A DNA stretch of 64,000 bases from Bilabrum cf. latius. Lineage: Eukaryota; Bigyra: Bicosoecida; Bigyra; Bicosoecida. The stretch is taken from NCBI GenBank assembly GCA_965178125.1, contig OZ237745.1, positions 992,001 through 1,056,000 of the forward strand, read 5' to 3'. Below are positions 12,301-25,600 of the stretch, one piece after another. Under the pieces are notes generated by a model. That model saw only the letters and a program-made list of their open reading frames with translations, made no database searches and was not told the DNA's origin. The position numbers and the translations under genes were made by a program. Position 1 is the stretch's first letter. The number at the start of each line of letters is the position of its first letter.

Positions 12301-14367
12301 GCGGGCAAGATCAAGGTCCCAAGTAGTGTAATTGCGATGTTCTAGGAGAGTAGCACTGGACTGGACTCGATGCGTGATCTGGCGATGCTCATGGACGCCA
12401 GTCCTGGAGGAGCGAGACTTGCTGTTGCTGCCCTCAAGCTCAAGGACATCGTGTGGTTGTACCGCCGCGCCACTGCCGTGCATAGTGTCGTTTCTCTCGC
12501 TGAGAGTAAGGGCATCTCGACTGCCGCTTCATTGTTCCCTGGACTTGTGGCCAAGGTACCGGATGCAACGTTGCAAGAACTCAAGCGGGAGGCCCGAGCG
12601 GCTGCTGCAGCCCTCACCTGTGCGTCCTTCGCCCCCGAGGGCCATCCTCTCGCTTTGACCATGGCACTGGCTGGCAATAGCGGTGGCATCGACGCAGACA
12701 TTGATGGCGCGATAATGTCCTTTTAGGGCATTGGCGCTGGTCTGGAAGAGCTCCAAGGGCTTCAGACAGATTCCGGCGCTTGGCAACAGGCCGCTGCCCT
12801 GCGGCCCTGGGTGGACGATGAGGCGCGAGCGGTCAAGGGGGCTGGTGCTGAGCTCTGGAGGGTTCTGACGGGGTTTGCAGACGCCAAACTGTCGATGGCA
12901 GACGAGCGATACGCCGAGGCAGTGCGTCGCTTTGGGGTGGATGCAGGGGTGCCTATTGGCCGGCTTGTGTCTGACACGGTCCTTGCTGGATTCGATGAGG
13001 AGCAAGGAAGCATGCTGGTGGAAGCGTAGCGCAAGGCGCGTGAGAATTTGCAGCTGTACCAGGCAGCCATACTCAAAATCAGGGAAGGCGATGATTGGGA
13101 AGCTGCGGTCGGAGCGATGGGACTGCGGGTGGCGGCCAACTCTACAGTGGTCGAGATTGTGGCAGGAGGGGGCTCCCGGTTGCCAGTATTTGCGAAGGCG
13201 GTGCTAGAGTGCGCTATGCTGGAGGGCATCTCAGCTGACGGGGATGGCAAGCCCGGGTCTTCCTCCATCCTGGAGGTGATCGAGAGGGCGATCGCTGGGA
13301 CCACCAAGGAGGGCCAGGGGCTGTCCGATCACGCTACGGATGCGGTCCTCCTACAGCTGAGTGACAAGGGGCGTGCTGCAGCCGAAGTCTCGAAGGTATG
13401 TCGTGCTAGCGATCTGGGTGCCTGCGATGTGCGCAGCAGCCACGACTACCTCGACAGGATGGGCCCTGGACAGGGGCTCCAATCGCCCTACGCCATCCAG
13501 CGCCATGGTGGATTCAGCGATGACGATGAGAGGGCGCTGGACCTGCGGATGCAGAGCGACGGCAACTTGATCTTGAATCGCAAGTACAATAACTTCTGGG
13601 GTAATGACGACGAGGAGGTCATCTGGGCGAGCAATGGGGGTGACAAGGGCTACGGGCTGTACGGTGGCACGTATGTCTTCGTGTTGGAGAGCGGCGGTGA
13701 CCTGGTGGTGGTCGACAAAGACTCTGGCAGCGAGAGGTGGAGGATCGAGACTGGACGCAAGCGCCCTGTGAGGTCGCTAGAGCTGCAAGGGGATGGAAAT
13801 CTCGTCGTCTACCGCAAAACCGGCGAAGCTATTTGGTCTACCGATACGGACAGCTTCTATGGGGGCAACTATGGGGACGGTGAGTGGGCAGATGGAATGG
13901 AGGGCCTGAAGTATAAGGACGGCGACCCCATTTGCGACCCCGGCGCGCGTTCGTTCTGCACGAGCGCCGTCGGATCTCTTCGTATGGGCCGGAGCATCCG
14001 GTCGTCGATCTTCAGGGGGGAGCGTTTGAGGCAGGGTGAGACACTGAGGGATGCCGGCGACCCGAGGTACGCGCTGTTGATGCAGAGCGACGGCAACCTC
14101 GTGATGTATGGCCCCGATGGGGCTATTTGGGACTCTGACTCGGATGGAGAGGGCGCCTCGGGCGACTACCAGCTGATCTTTGATGTCCGCGGCGACCTGT
14201 ACGTCATTGACAAGAATGGGGAGGTGCTGTGGGATTTTGCCAACGATAACCTCGTGGCTGCAGGCATTCATAGGCGAGATGAGTTCGAGCCGCGCCTTTG
14301 GGGATACAACGGGGAGAACAGCGGAGAGCTGATCACTGGGAACGCGTGGCAGCGGACATGGGACTGA
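3373..14367 (+). CDS. Giant secreted lectin / OTU-like protein A
   Basis: Predicted about 3,580 aa. Exon 1 (3373-3492) encodes a signal peptide, KIPCIVLSVIVVLYAADG. Introns are 3493-3595, one ending at or near 3740 (most simply 3697-3740), and 3838-3930. The main exon 3931-14367 is one frame with about 22 TAG codons and no TAA or TGA until TGA 14365-14367. Order: bulb-type lectin repeats (about 3.6-6.1 kb, QEDGNLVLY fits QxDxNxVxY); a Lys/Ala-rich cationic segment (6196-6900); an acidic linker; long helical regions; an OTU-like cysteine-protease domain (GRGNCYFDSV, Cys codon 10411-10413; PGHAMAF, His codon 10756-10758); more helices; and a C-terminal lectin block (13450-14364, QGDGNLVVY, QSDGNLVMY). 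The family is unknown to me as a whole. A lectin-targeted secreted or cell-surface protease or effector is an inference; substrate and catalytic activity are untested. Arg replaces the usual Asp in the DGNC-like box. Confidence 0.8.
3493..3595 (+). other. Intron 1 of lectin gene A
   Basis: GTGAGC donor and TCATGCAG acceptor, 103 nt. It is needed to move from the signal-peptide frame to the lectin frame. The paralogue has a same-length intron at 35446-35548. Substitutions between paralogues downstream of 3595 are mostly synonymous only in the post-intron frame. The exact acceptor is inferred. Confidence 0.6.
3838..3930 (+). other. Intron 3 of lectin gene A
   Basis: GTGAGA donor and CCCCAG acceptor, 93 nt, containing an in-frame TGA at 3919-3921. 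The homologous intron of gene B (35106-35203) is 98 nt. The 5-nt difference would break the frame if this were exon, so splicing is well supported. Joining gives QLQLLEGKKGTADFRPFW, a normal lectin-repeat sequence. Confidence 0.8.
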
Positions 14368-14835
14368 TCTTGGTTCAGCTGGAGTCCCTTTTTTTTTGTA
14401 CTTTCGTGAAAGGTGTGTTGTGACGATTACATCGTTTCAAGGCGTATTCCCCCCGTGTTCCACTCTCACTCCGCCCTGCAAATCCCTCGCAAGCTCTTCT
14501 ATCCTGTCACCCTCCACAATCCCCCTCCTTTTTTAAAAAACAGCATTCCACTCCTCCGCACCTGATGACCCCAATCATCTTCTCCTCCACTAATTCCTCG
14601 CCCCTTTTCGGTGAACCGTCGCCCCTCTCCTTCTGCTCCGTCCTCACCCGGTAAGACTTGGGATCAGGCCCGACTGATTCCGAGTCGTTCGGGTCCTGGT
14701 TTGTGCTCCCGAGGCACTTCCCTTGGGGCAAGTGCTCGAGTGGAGGCTGAGAAGGAACACGCAGAACCACAGATATAGAGATCTGGGCACTGCCCTAGGG
14801 TGAGGCTGGTGCGGGCCAGCTCACCCCGTCCCCAT

Positions 14836-14889
14836 CGCCGTCTTTCTCAGCAATTACCAACCGGCAGGTTGGACAGAGATTAATTATGC
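14836..14889 (+). repeat. Diverged direct repeat, copy 1
   Basis: Shares GCCGTCTTTCTCAGCAA, then a GGCAGG block and an AGCGATTA/AGAGATTA plus TATGCC end, with 15427-15481. Function unknown. Confidence 0.6.
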
Positions 14890-15426
14890 CTTCGTATTAT
14901 AACAAATCGGGACCCCCCCCTCCCTTCGCCCACCCCGCCGCTCCTATACTCCCTCACTAGCCGCTCTGTTTCAAATTGGGAGTCGCCGGCGGAGCGCGCG
15001 GAGAGTTCCGGTTTGATCGGACCGTGGAGAGTGGCCCTGGAATCTGGCACCCTTGTGGGAGCACGCGCAATAACTAGCGCAAAAAGATATAAATCTACGG
15101 CACAAGGTAACTGATACCTAGTGCACGAGGCGCACAACGGACGTTGTAGCTAAAGTTGACCCACCCACCCGTGAGCTGAACAGAGGGAGTGCGACCACAA
15201 GTGGAGCACCACCCATTCACGCCAGGGGCGATGAAGAGGATTCGGGACTAGGGGACCCAGCACACCGCATATGGTAGTATTTTTTGTTTGGTTGGTACTG
15301 ATTGAATTGATATCTGCCGGTAGGGAGCTCACGTTCCCTTCGACGACATGATGGGTGGAGGTGAGGGCGGGCCGAGGGCGGCCGCCCTGTGGTGGTGCTG
15401 GCGGAGGGCCAGCCCCCATCATCACT

Positions 15427-15481
15427 GTCGCCGTCTTTCTCAGCAACTGTACCCGGCAGGGTAGATAGCGATTACGTATGC
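15427..15481 (+). repeat. Diverged direct repeat, copy 2
   Basis: Second copy of the segment at 14836-14889, about 590 bp away in the same orientation, with several substitutions and small indels. Confidence 0.6.
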
Positions 15482-15783
15482 CACAGATCCATCAACTCTG
15501 TACGGTCTCTCTCACTCCTCCGCATCGCTACGTCGCATCTAAGCCTGCACCTCGAGCGGGTCCTGCGCCCACCGCGCGACCTCAATCTCAAAAACCTTGC
15601 TGGCTAGCCTCACCAACACAGATGTGGCTTGACCTCAGCTTCCGCCACTCATGTCAAGATCAACGGAGTCTCCCAAGCAGTGCCTATCCGGGGGATGAAC
15701 TGACGGTGTACATACACAGACTGCAAAATAGTACCCGGGACTAGGTTCGATTAGTGCCCAAGCTAAGAGCTCATTTCATGGCC

Positions 15784-16206
15784 TCACCCAGTAGCTTTAC
15801 GCGCGCCTCGTGCCCTCCCACCCTTTTTGCCTCCGCAGAAGTCACCCACATCCACACCATCACCCCTTTCACCTACATTTGCACCTTCACCTACAGCACC
15901 CCCGTCTTGGGCCCCCAAAGCCCCTAGCTCTCGATCGCTCGTGCGGAACGCAACAGCGTCTGGCTCCAAGCACTCGCTGAACACGTCCGTCTGATGCTCA
16001 GCATACACAGGAGCTCCTCCCGTAACCCCGTGCAACGATGATAAGAGGTCGAGGACAGTAAGGGGGAGCTGGTAAGGGGTGGGAACATGCATTCCAGAGC
16101 AGTAAAGAGGGGGGTTGTGGTGGGTGAGAGGAGTGATGGAAGAGTCTGGCAGGAGGCGCGGGAAGTGCGGGGCTGAGCAAGGACGGAAAACGGGGCGAAT
16201 ATCCAT
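15784..16206 (-). CDS. Hypothetical ORF with ECLEPDA-type motif
   Basis: An open frame ending in TGA at 15784-15786. Its middle encodes DVFSECLEPDAVAFRTSDRE, related to a peptide encoded at 2.46 kb. The tail after the motif is Gly-rich and then basic (GGKKGGRARGARKATG). The N-terminal half of the frame is Pro/Ser/Leu-rich and may not be coding: relative to the copy at 2.4 kb there is a frame-changing indel just before the motif, and the other frame there (GLREELLCML) matches the first copy better. This may therefore be an intron-containing or decayed gene. No function recognised. Confidence 0.3.
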   Translation of the reverse strand: MDIRPVFRPCSAPHFPRLLPDSSITPLTHHNPPLYCSGMHVPTPYQLPLTVLDLLSSLHGVTGGAPVYAEHQTDVFSECLEPDAVAFRTSDRELGALGAQDGGAVGEGANVGERGDGVDVGDFCGGKKGGRARGARKATG

Positions 16207-16307
16207 ACGTCATTCAATACTATATAGTCGTTAAACTACATACACTCGCGAGGGAAAGCAATTTGGTGCGAAGAGGCAAGCTGTTCCACATCTCGGGCCA
16301 GGCTGTT

Positions 16308-16650
16308 TTACTGGGTCGCTTCCATATCCAGGGGACTGAAGACCCGGTAAACCTCCCTGATGAGATCCCCACGATACTTCCTGGTCTCCCTGGCCGATTG
16401 CTTGAGCACGACGTCCACCAGATCCAAGGGATTGCTAGCAACCCGATGGTACATGGTGTGGAAGACGCACGCATCACCGCGCAAGTGCTCGCTCTACTAG
16501 GCGGGAATCGAGATCCTGGCCGTGGCAATGACCAACCAGCCCTCACGAGCCCCCGTCGGGCGCACGGCCTTTGAGGAGTCCTCCAGAGGCTTGGCATGCG
16601 CTCGGCGGGCACGCGAAGGATACGACGTGCTCGTACCTCTGGGTACCACT
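16308..16650 (-). pseudogene. 3' remnant of an HTMY-family gene
   Basis: The minus strand here encodes ARISIPAQQSEHLRGDACVF (both Q in AQQ are TAG), then HTMYHRVASNPLDLVDVVLK and a basic helix, ending at TAA 16308-16310. A relative lies at 50.0-50.4 kb (VYHTMYSRV, then FVLKRSRRVAANAKRALIRV). The stretch begins where the inverted arm of gene B ends (16656), so its 5' part is missing or was replaced. It is in the same frame as gene B but lies beyond B's TGA. It could be the end of a separate gene truncated by the duplication, or a last exon of B reached by an unseen splice. I recognise no known family. Confidence 0.4.
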
Positions 16651-16676
16651 GACGTGGGACTCCAGCTGAACCAAGA

Positions 16677-19600
16677 TCAGTCCCATGTCCGCTGCCACGC
16701 GTTCCCAGTGATCAGCTCTCCGCTGTTCTCCCCGTTGTATCCCCAAAGGCGCGGCTCGAACTCATCTCGCCTATGAATGCCTGCAGCCACGAGGTTATCG
16801 TTGGCAAAATCCCACAGCACCTCCCCATTCTTGTCAATGACGTACAGGTCGCCGCGGACATCAAAGATCAGCTGGTAGTCGCCCGAGGCGCCCTCTCCAT
16901 CCGAGTCAGAGTCCCAAATAGCCCCATCGGGGCCATACATCACGAGGTTGCCGTCGCTCTGCATCAACAGCGCGTACCTCGGGTCGCCGGCATCCCTCAG
17001 TGTCTCACCCTGCCTCAAACGCTCCCCCCTGAAGATCGACGACCGGATGCTCCGGCCCATACGAAGAGATCCGACGGCGCTCGAGCAGAACGCACGCGCC
17101 CCGGGGTCGCAAATGGGATCGCCGTCCTTATACTCAAGGCCCTCCATTCCATCTGCCCACTCACCGTCCCCATAGTTGCCCCCATAGAAGCTGTCCGTAT
17201 CGGTAGACCAAATAGCTTCGCCGGTTTTGCGGTAGACGACGAGATTTCCATCCCCTTGCAGCTCTAGCGACCTCACAGGGCGCTTGCGTCCAGTCTCGAT
17301 CCTCCACCTCTCGCTGCCAGAGTCTTTGTCGACCACCACCAGGTCACCGCCGCTCTCCAACACGAAGACATACGTGCCACCGTACAGCCCGTAGCCTTTG
17401 TCACCACCATTGCTCGCCCAGATGACCTCCTCGTCGTCATTACCCCAGAAGTTATTGTACTTGCGATTCAAGATCAAGTTGCCGTCGCTCTGCATCCGCA
17501 AGTCCAGCGCCCTCTCATCTTCATCGCTGAATCCACCATGGCGCTGGATGGCGTAGGGCGATTGGAGCCCCTGTCCAGGGCCCATCCTGTCGAGGTAGTC
17601 GTGGCTGCTGCGCACATCGCAGGCCCCCAGATCGCTCGCCCGACATACCTTCGAGACTTCGGCTGCAGCACGCCTCTTGTCACTCAGCTGTAGGAGGACC
17701 GCATCCGTAGCGTGGTCGGACAGCCCCTGGCCCTCCTTGGCTGTCCCAGCGATCGCCCTCTCGATCACCTCCAGGATGGAGGAAGACCCGGGCTTGCCAT
17801 CCCCGTCAGCTGAGATGCCCTCCAGCATAGCGCACTCTAGCACCGCCTTCGCAAATACTGGCAACCGGGAGCCCCCTCCTGCCACAATCTCGACCACTGT
17901 AGAGTTGGCCGCCACCCGCAGTCCCATCGCTCCGACCGCAGCTTCCCAATCATCGCCTTCCCTGATTTTGAGTATGGCTGCCTGGTACAGCTGCAAATTC
18001 TCACGCGCCTTGCGCTACGCTTCCACCAGCATGCTTCCTTGCTCCTCATCAAATCCAGCAAGGACCGTGTCAGACACAAGCCGGCCAATAGGCACCCCTG
18101 CATCCACCCCAAAGCGACGCACTGCCTCGGCGTATCGCTCGTCTGCCATCGACAGTTTGGCGTCTGCAAACCCCGTCAGAACCCTCCAGAGCTCAGCACC
18201 AACCCCCTTGACCGCTCGCGCCTCATCGTCCACCCAGGGCCGCAGGGCAGCGGCCTGTTGCCAAGCGCCGGAATCTGTCTGAAGCCCTTGGAGCTCTTCC
18301 AGACCAGCGCCAATGCCCTAAAAGGACATTATCGCGCCATCAATGTCTGCGTCGATGCCACCGCTATTGCCAGCCAGTGCCATGGTCAAAGCGAGAGGAT
18401 GGCCCTCGGGGGCGAAGGACGCACAGGTGAGGGCTGCAGCAGCCGCTCGGGCCTCCCGCTTGAGTTCTTGCAACGTTGCATCCGGCACATTGGCCACAAG
18501 TCCAGGGAACAATGAAGCGGCAGTCGAGATGCCCTTACTCTCAGCGAGAGAAACGACACTATGCACGGCAGTGGCGCGGCGGTACAACCACACGATGTCC
18601 TTGAGCTTGAGGGCAGCAACAGCAAGTCTCGCTCCTCCAGGACTGGCGTCCATGAGCATCGCCAGATCACGCATCGAGTCCAGTCCAGTGCTACTCTCCT
18701 AGAACATCGCAATTACACTACTTGGGACCTTGATCTTGCCCGCAGCGGTGGTAATGCTGGAGGGGAGTTTGCCGATCCTCTTCAGCAGCTGTCTACCGCG
18801 ATGCCGCTGCTACACCACAGCAACGTCTCGATTGCTTTCTGTCTCCGGGGAATACCCTCCTTGCAAAATGGCTACAGCTGGGGTCGGACCACCCTGCTGT
18901 GCCAGCAAGTTGCCGTCTGACCCAGTGTCCTCCTCGCTGTTGTCCGCCGAAAAGAGTGCCTCTTCGAACATCTCGCTGGCGTCCTTGATCCCCATCCCAG
19001 CGATTGCCACCTCGGGAGCACCGCTACAGGTATCATTCTGCGCTGATGATCCATGGCCCTAGTCAATATCGCTCCCATGGAAGGGACCCACACCTCGAAG
19101 CCCCCTGACCGCTTCGAGAATCTCGGCCACGTCGAACAGCACACCAAGCTACTCCGCGTGGTCAAGCACCGCGCCCTCCGTGGCAACGCCCATGCCTTCC
19201 ACTAGGTGCAGCGCACGCTCTCGGTCCTCCTCGGCGCGCACACGCGCTTCAGATGCTGCCAGCATCACTGCTGCGACAGGCAGCTTCAACCCGCTGATTT
19301 TCTCGGTGACGCGACCCACGTCTGCTCCCACACGGGTTGCCAGCTACGTCAGCAGCGCTACGCGTTGCAGCTGGAGCTCCTCCCACCCGGACCTTCCAGC
19401 CTTGACCGACGCACTCACAACATCTGCATACAATGACCCGTTGAGAGAGGCTCCAGAGCCGCCGAAGCGGTACGTCGCCACGTAGGCTGGCACCTGCGGC
19501 CGCAGGACGGAAGCAATACTGGACAGCCTCAAGATGATGGTCTTGACGCAGCTATCGGATGAAAACCCGAGAAGATCCACACCCTGCATCCCCATCAGCT

Positions 19601-22600
19601 CCACATACTGGTCCAGCACCTTGTGCTCCAGCCCGGCCAGCTCCATCCCACCGACGGGGAGAACAGCTGCTAGGCCGAGAACGCTTGCCGTCTTCCCCAC
19701 ATCACGAAGCCTCTCCATGCTTGGAGCGCTGTCACTGCCGAAGAACTCCCTGATGATCCCTTGCTCATCAATGGCAACCGCTGGGCCCGACTTGCTCGCA
19801 TTGGCCTTGGCTGTCTCGATGCATGACAGGGCAGAAATGGCAGGGTCCACCGACTCCAACTCCTCGAGTTTCGATCGAAGCGCGGATTTCTCTGCGTGGG
19901 ACAGCTTCCCTTCTGCGGACCCACTGCTAGTCACCAGAGCCTCAATCGCTGCCTTTGTGGATCGTGCACGATCCATGAATGCGGCTGCGATGTTGGGGCA
20001 CGTGCGGGTACTGACGCCACCTGGGGAGCCGGGACCATGCTTCGTGCTGGAGGTCCCATGCAGCCGTGCATGCCGAAGGGCATATCTATTCATGGACCGC
20101 CGGGAATGCTGCAGCTGCAGCAGCACAGAGCCTTCCCCTGCCTGGCCCAGAACTCCACCTTTCTTCCCCTTCTCGTATTTCTCGTACTGCTTCTGGGGGA
20201 TCCACGTCTTCTTCAGGTCTTCGGCCGCGGCAATCAGCTGGTCTACGGCTTCGTCCGAGATTGTGTCCGGGTCGAAGGCCATCGCGTGGCCAGGCTTGTG
20301 ATAGATCACCACGGGCTTCTTGCCCATGACCTCAAGGTTGGTGAAATGCTACACGGGAGCTACTTCTATCTCCCAATCCGCCTTGTTGTTGACGTAGATG
20401 ATCGGCCGATCCAGTGCTTCCACCATGGCATGGTTAACCTCGTGCACGCTAGTGTACATGCCCTGCCTGTCCGCCGTGAGCATGTACGACGCAGCATCGC
20501 CTCCCGACAAATCAACACCCCTCTTCGAGGTAAACGATACGTCCATGTCCTTGAGCTTCTCCCCGAACTTGCGGCGAAGGCTCGCGGCGTCCTTGATCTC
20601 GGGCGTCTGCCGCAGCACGCTGTCGAAGTAGCAGTTGCCGCGACCCCGCACCTCCTCGACGCGCAGCTTGTCTACCACACTCTTCAGCTTCTTGCCCTGC
20701 GCATCCCCCATCAGCTTCGCTGCCTGGTCCATCGATGATTGCATACTCATCGTATTCTTGATGTCGTACACCATCTGCCACCTCGTCTAAGCCAAGCGCC
20801 CCAGGATGCGGTCGGTCTGCCCGTTCGTCAGGCACAGGGGGTCGCTCGGGTCAAACAGCCGGTCCAGGGTCTTGATGTCCATCTTCGCCGCACTGTCGAT
20901 CTTGCCCGTCTCTGCCGAAAGTGGTGGCTGAGGGCGGGCGAGCACGTACTCAGCCTGCTGCTTCGTCATGACGCCGCGAGACCGGCTGTGGGCCACCACA
21001 GCATCGTCGATGGCCCGGTCCATGTTGGCCAGCGTGGTAGCGTCCTTTGGTGCCACACCTCCGTGCGCCTTCGTGGTCCAAAGGTCCAGCCTGGTCATCT
21101 TCTCGTCCAGCTGGTTCTTCTTCAGGTATGAAGCCAGCAGGTCCGAGGACCGCATGGCACCCATGAAATCGTCGTCTCGCAGCAGCTAGGACCCAAGCCC
21201 TTCGGCGACCATGCTATCGGGGCCCACCAGCCCAAGGTCCCGCTTCGCCTTCGTCCCCATCAGCTGAACGGGATCCGCCAGAGACGTGAGCAGCTCCATC
21301 TCGTCCTTCTTGCCCACCAGCTAGCACAACTCGTCGCTGAAGCGGAACGACGAAGGCATGCTGTCGTAGTGCTCCAGACCCTGCTCCGCCAACGCTGTCA
21401 GAGAGCCATCCTTGGTCACCAGCTCCTTGCGTGTCATGAGGGCGGGGTTCTTGGGGGCCGAGTCGTCCACCCTCTTGACGGTCCCGTCCTTGATTCCTTC
21501 CTTGAGCCTGTCGATCTGCTCCTTCAAGACAGAGTCCGAGAAGACGCTCTCCGATACACTCGACCCATCGGCCTTCTTGGACAAGTGAAGCACCGGGTGG
21601 TCAGCGGGAATGAGAGCCTTGTACTCTGCCACGAGATCCGAGGCCGCAACCTCGGGGTTAGCGGTCACGCGATCCACCACGAGATTGATCTGCTTCTGCC
21701 GGAAGGCCAGCGAGTCCAGCACCGACTGGGGCAGCACGGGGCGACGGGACACTAGCTTGCCTGCCACCTACTCTTTCACACTTTCTGGCAGGCCCTGCAG
21801 GACGGCAGCAACGTCCGTCTCACTCATGCCTTTGATCAGTCCCTGTCTGCCTGACGAAAACACATCCCTTACCTCGAACGTGGGAAAGTACCCGCCAACA
21901 AAGTCCTGCTTCACACCCTTGCGGAGAGCCCGGCGACACTCCATCACCTCATCCGATGCCCCCGCCCACTTCCTCGTCGACAGCCCCGAAAGCGCCTTTG
22001 ACTTGGCGCTCGAGCCGATGGGCTCTCGTGATGGCAGAGTGAATTTCATGTCGGGACCGACATGCACTATATCATCTAGTACCCCCTGGCGCAGTTCTTC
22101 GCTCTCGACCGCCTATGGCATGATGTCAACGTCACGGTACCGGTCCACGCCAGTGTGCAGAGCAGAGTCGTCCAGCATCGTCTTCACATCTTTGCTGCCT
22201 TGCGTGGCACCATCGACTGCACTATTTGGAATGCCCGATTGGTAGAAGTCCTGTAGCTCTCTAGCGGCATCCCTGCCCACCAACTCTTCCAGGTCACCGA
22301 GTCCGCCCCCTGTGACTCGTCTCATCAAGATGTGGATCTCGTCCGTCGGTAGGTCTTTCACGAAGGCGAGTGCCTGTTGCTGCTCTTTGGCCCACTTGCC
22401 CTTGCCAGTCAGCCACCAGAACCAGCTGTTTGCCTTCATCGCGTCACGATACATGGCGCACCGGCTGGCATCTAGCATGACGTCCAGACGCACCTCTGGG
22501 CTGGCCTTGACAGTCTTGCGCCAGGCCTGCAGCCACTTCTTGCGGGCACGCTTGGTGGAGATGCCGGCCTGCCGGAGGAGGTCCGAGAAAGGCGATCCCT

Positions 22601-25600
22601 TGGGGGCCACCATCGCCTCCAGCAGCTCGGCCCTTGCGCGAGCCTCTACTGCCGCCATGGCACTGCTCGACTTGTCCATAACCATTACCCTAGCGGTCAC
22701 CTTCTTGATCTGCTTCGAGGCAGTCGCACCCCTCTCCAGCAGCTCATCCATCACGGGCCTTGTCGTCTCGGTGGCCTTGTGCATCGCCAGCAGAACCTCC
22801 TCTTGAATGGCATCTCCCACCGGTGGCTTATTCTTGTCGATTCGGGCAAGCATCTCCAATAGGACAGACTTCATGCGAGCGCCGCCGTCAAGCTCCGAAA
22901 TCGCAGTATTGCGGTGCCACTGTCGTGGCTTGAGCTGCTGCCACAGCGATGCGGCATCCATGTTCGATGGGGACTCTAGCATGCCGCCAATGGCACCCGT
23001 ATTGAGGCTAGGCTATGCTTTCTTGACTTCCACGAGGCGCTGATACAGACTTCCATCCACGTCACTGCCGTCAAGTAGCCTCACAAGCATTTCATTCTTG
23101 TCGCGGGCCACAGCATCTACGATTGCCTACGCAGGGACAAGGCTGTCGGGATTCGCAGGGTCTAGCACCATCGCTAAGGCTTTGCGCGCTTCTTGCAGCA
23201 CGTTCGATTGGCCATGATACACCCCTATTGAGTCATCAAGGTGAACGTAAACCGAGCTGAGCTGCTCAAGATTGGCTTCTGGCTGCAGCATCTGATCCAC
23301 GATGGTCTTGATCTTGCTTTCCAGCTGTAGGCCCGCATTCAGCTTCGTTGCAGCTGGGCCACCTTCGGCCAGTGTCGATACAACCCCGTCCAGCACGCCA
23401 GAACGGCCAAGGAAGGTGATGATGGAATCTTCCAGGGGCCCTCCAGGGCGTAGAGCCGCATTCTTGATGACTCTGTCAAGCGCAAGTGCGACAAGCTTCG
23501 ATCGCAGCTCCTGTGTGATCCTCTCGATATCCCTGGGCGGGGCGGCCTTGGCGACTCCCACTATGACGTCGATCACCGACTCGCCTGGCACATCATCGAA
23601 AGCAGCAATGGCTTTGAGCAGCTCGCTCGGTTTTTCGTCAAGCATTCGCCGAAGCATCTGCAGGTAGCCCTCGCTGCCCATGCTCTTCCGCAGATCGTTC
23701 CAGCCGATCCGAAACATAATAAGCTGGGAAAGATATAAATTTTCTTCCCACTCATCGACGGTAGAATCAATCTTCTCCTTGACGTACTTGGCCTTCTCCG
23801 CCGGATCCGTGATCTTCATGAGGTCCATGTCCAGGTCCGTTTCTGCCTAAGGTACGTTCTCATCGACGATGTCAAGCCCAGGCTCCATGTCCTCCGCGTC
23901 CAGGCTATCCAGGAGATTCTTGCCCTCGCCATCTCCCGATGACTACGCAATGCTACCGACCCCATCCGACTCGCCGGCGCTAGCATCTACTCCAGGTCCC
24001 TTGGCATCCGACACGTCACCCAGTTCGTCCACGGCGCCCATATCCTTCGAGCCCTTCGACAATCCTGCTTTACTGCCCTTCCCGTACTTCTCGTACTGCT
24101 GCTGAGGGATCCACGTCTTCTTCAGGTCTTCGGCCGTAGCAATCAGCTGGTCTACGGCTTCGTCCGAGATTGTGTCCGGGTCGAAGGCCATCGCGTGGCC
24201 AGGCTCGTTATAGATCACCACGGGCTTCTTGCCCTTAACTTTCGGGTTGGTGTAATGCTACACGGGAGCTATTTTCATATCCCAATCCGCCTTGTCGTTG
24301 ACGTAGATGATCGGCCGATCCAGTGCTTCCACCATGGCTTGGTTGAATTCCTTCACCCTTGTGTACATGCCCTGCCTGTCCGCCGTGAGCATGTACGACG
24401 CAGCATCGCCTCCCGACAAATCAGCACCCCTCTTCGAGGTAAACGATATGTCCATGCCCTCAAGCTTCTCCCCGAACTTGCGGCGAAGGCTCGCGGCATC
24501 CTTGATCTCGGGCGTCTGCCGCAGCACGCTGTCGAAGTAGCAGTTGCCGCGACCCCGCACCTCCTCGACGCGCAGCTTGTCTACCACACTCTTCAGCTTC
24601 TTGCCCTGCGCATCCCCTAACAATTTTGCGGTCTCATCCATTGATGATTGCATACTCATCGTGTTCGCGATGTCGTGCACCATCTGCAACCTCGTCTAAG
24701 CCAAGCGCCCCAGGATGCGGTCGGTCTGCCCGTTCGTCAGGCACAGGGGGTCGCTCGGGTCAAACAGCCGGTCCAGGGTCTTGATGTCCATCTTCGCCGC
24801 ACTGTCGATCTTGCCCGTCTCTGCCGAAAGTGGTGGCTGAGGGCGGGCGAGCACGTACTCAGCCTGCTGCTTCGTCATGACGCCGCGAGACCGGCTGTGG
24901 GCCACCACAGCATCGTCGATGGCCCGGTCCATGTTGGCCAGCGTGGTAGCGTCCTTTGGTGCCACACCTCCGTGCGCCTTCGTGGTCCAAAGGTCCAGCC
25001 TGGTCATCTTCTCGTCCAGCTGGTTCTTCTTCAGGTATGAAGCCAGCAGGTCCGAGGACCGCATGGCACCCATGAAATCGTCGTCTCGCAGCAGCTAGGA
25101 CCCAAGCCCTTCGGCGACCATGCTATCGGGGCCCACCAGCCCAAGGTCCCGCTTCGCCTTCGTCCCCATCAGCTGAACGGGATCCGCCAGAGACGTGAGC
25201 AGCTCCATCTCGTCCTTCTTGCCCACCAGCTAGCACAACTCGTCGCTGAAGCGGAACGACGAAGGCATGCTGTCGTAGTGCTCCAGACCCTGCTCCGCCA
25301 ACGCTGTCAGAGAGCCATCCTTGGTCACCAGCTCCTTGCGGGTCATGAGGGCGGGGTTCTTGGGGGCCGAGTCGTCCACCCTCTTGACGGTCCCGTCCTT
25401 GATTCCTTCCTTGAGCCTGTCGATCTGCTCCTTCAAGACAGAGTCCGAGAAGACGCTCTCCGATACACTCGACCCATCGGCCTTCTTGGACAAGTGAAGC
25501 ACCGGGTGGTCAGCGGGAATGAGAGCCTTGTACTCTGCCACGAGATCCGAGGCCGCAACCTCGGGGTTAGCGGTCACGCGATCCACCACGAGATTGATCT

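Larger units (their letters stand above)
14368..15783. other. Spacer between convergent genes A and B, first part
   Basis: The inverted arms end at 14388 and 16656. Between them I see no recognisable gene in this part. It holds a homopolymer T run after gene A (about 14389-14397) and two related segments, 14836-14889 and 15427-15481, listed separately. Confidence 0.5.

Noticed and set aside
3373-14367. Bacterial polymorphic-toxin locus or bacterial contamination
   Set aside because: Introns, intron-bearing ERGIC3, CDC25, SND1 and PPP1R11 on the same molecule show eukaryotic DNA; there are no operon or Shine-Dalgarno patterns. The resemblance is of domain style only.
14368-16300. tRNA or other RNA genes in the A/B spacer and in 36.8-37.7 kb
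   Set aside because: I looked for cloverleaf-like A and B box patterns by eye and found none I could support; a covariance-model scan would be needed.
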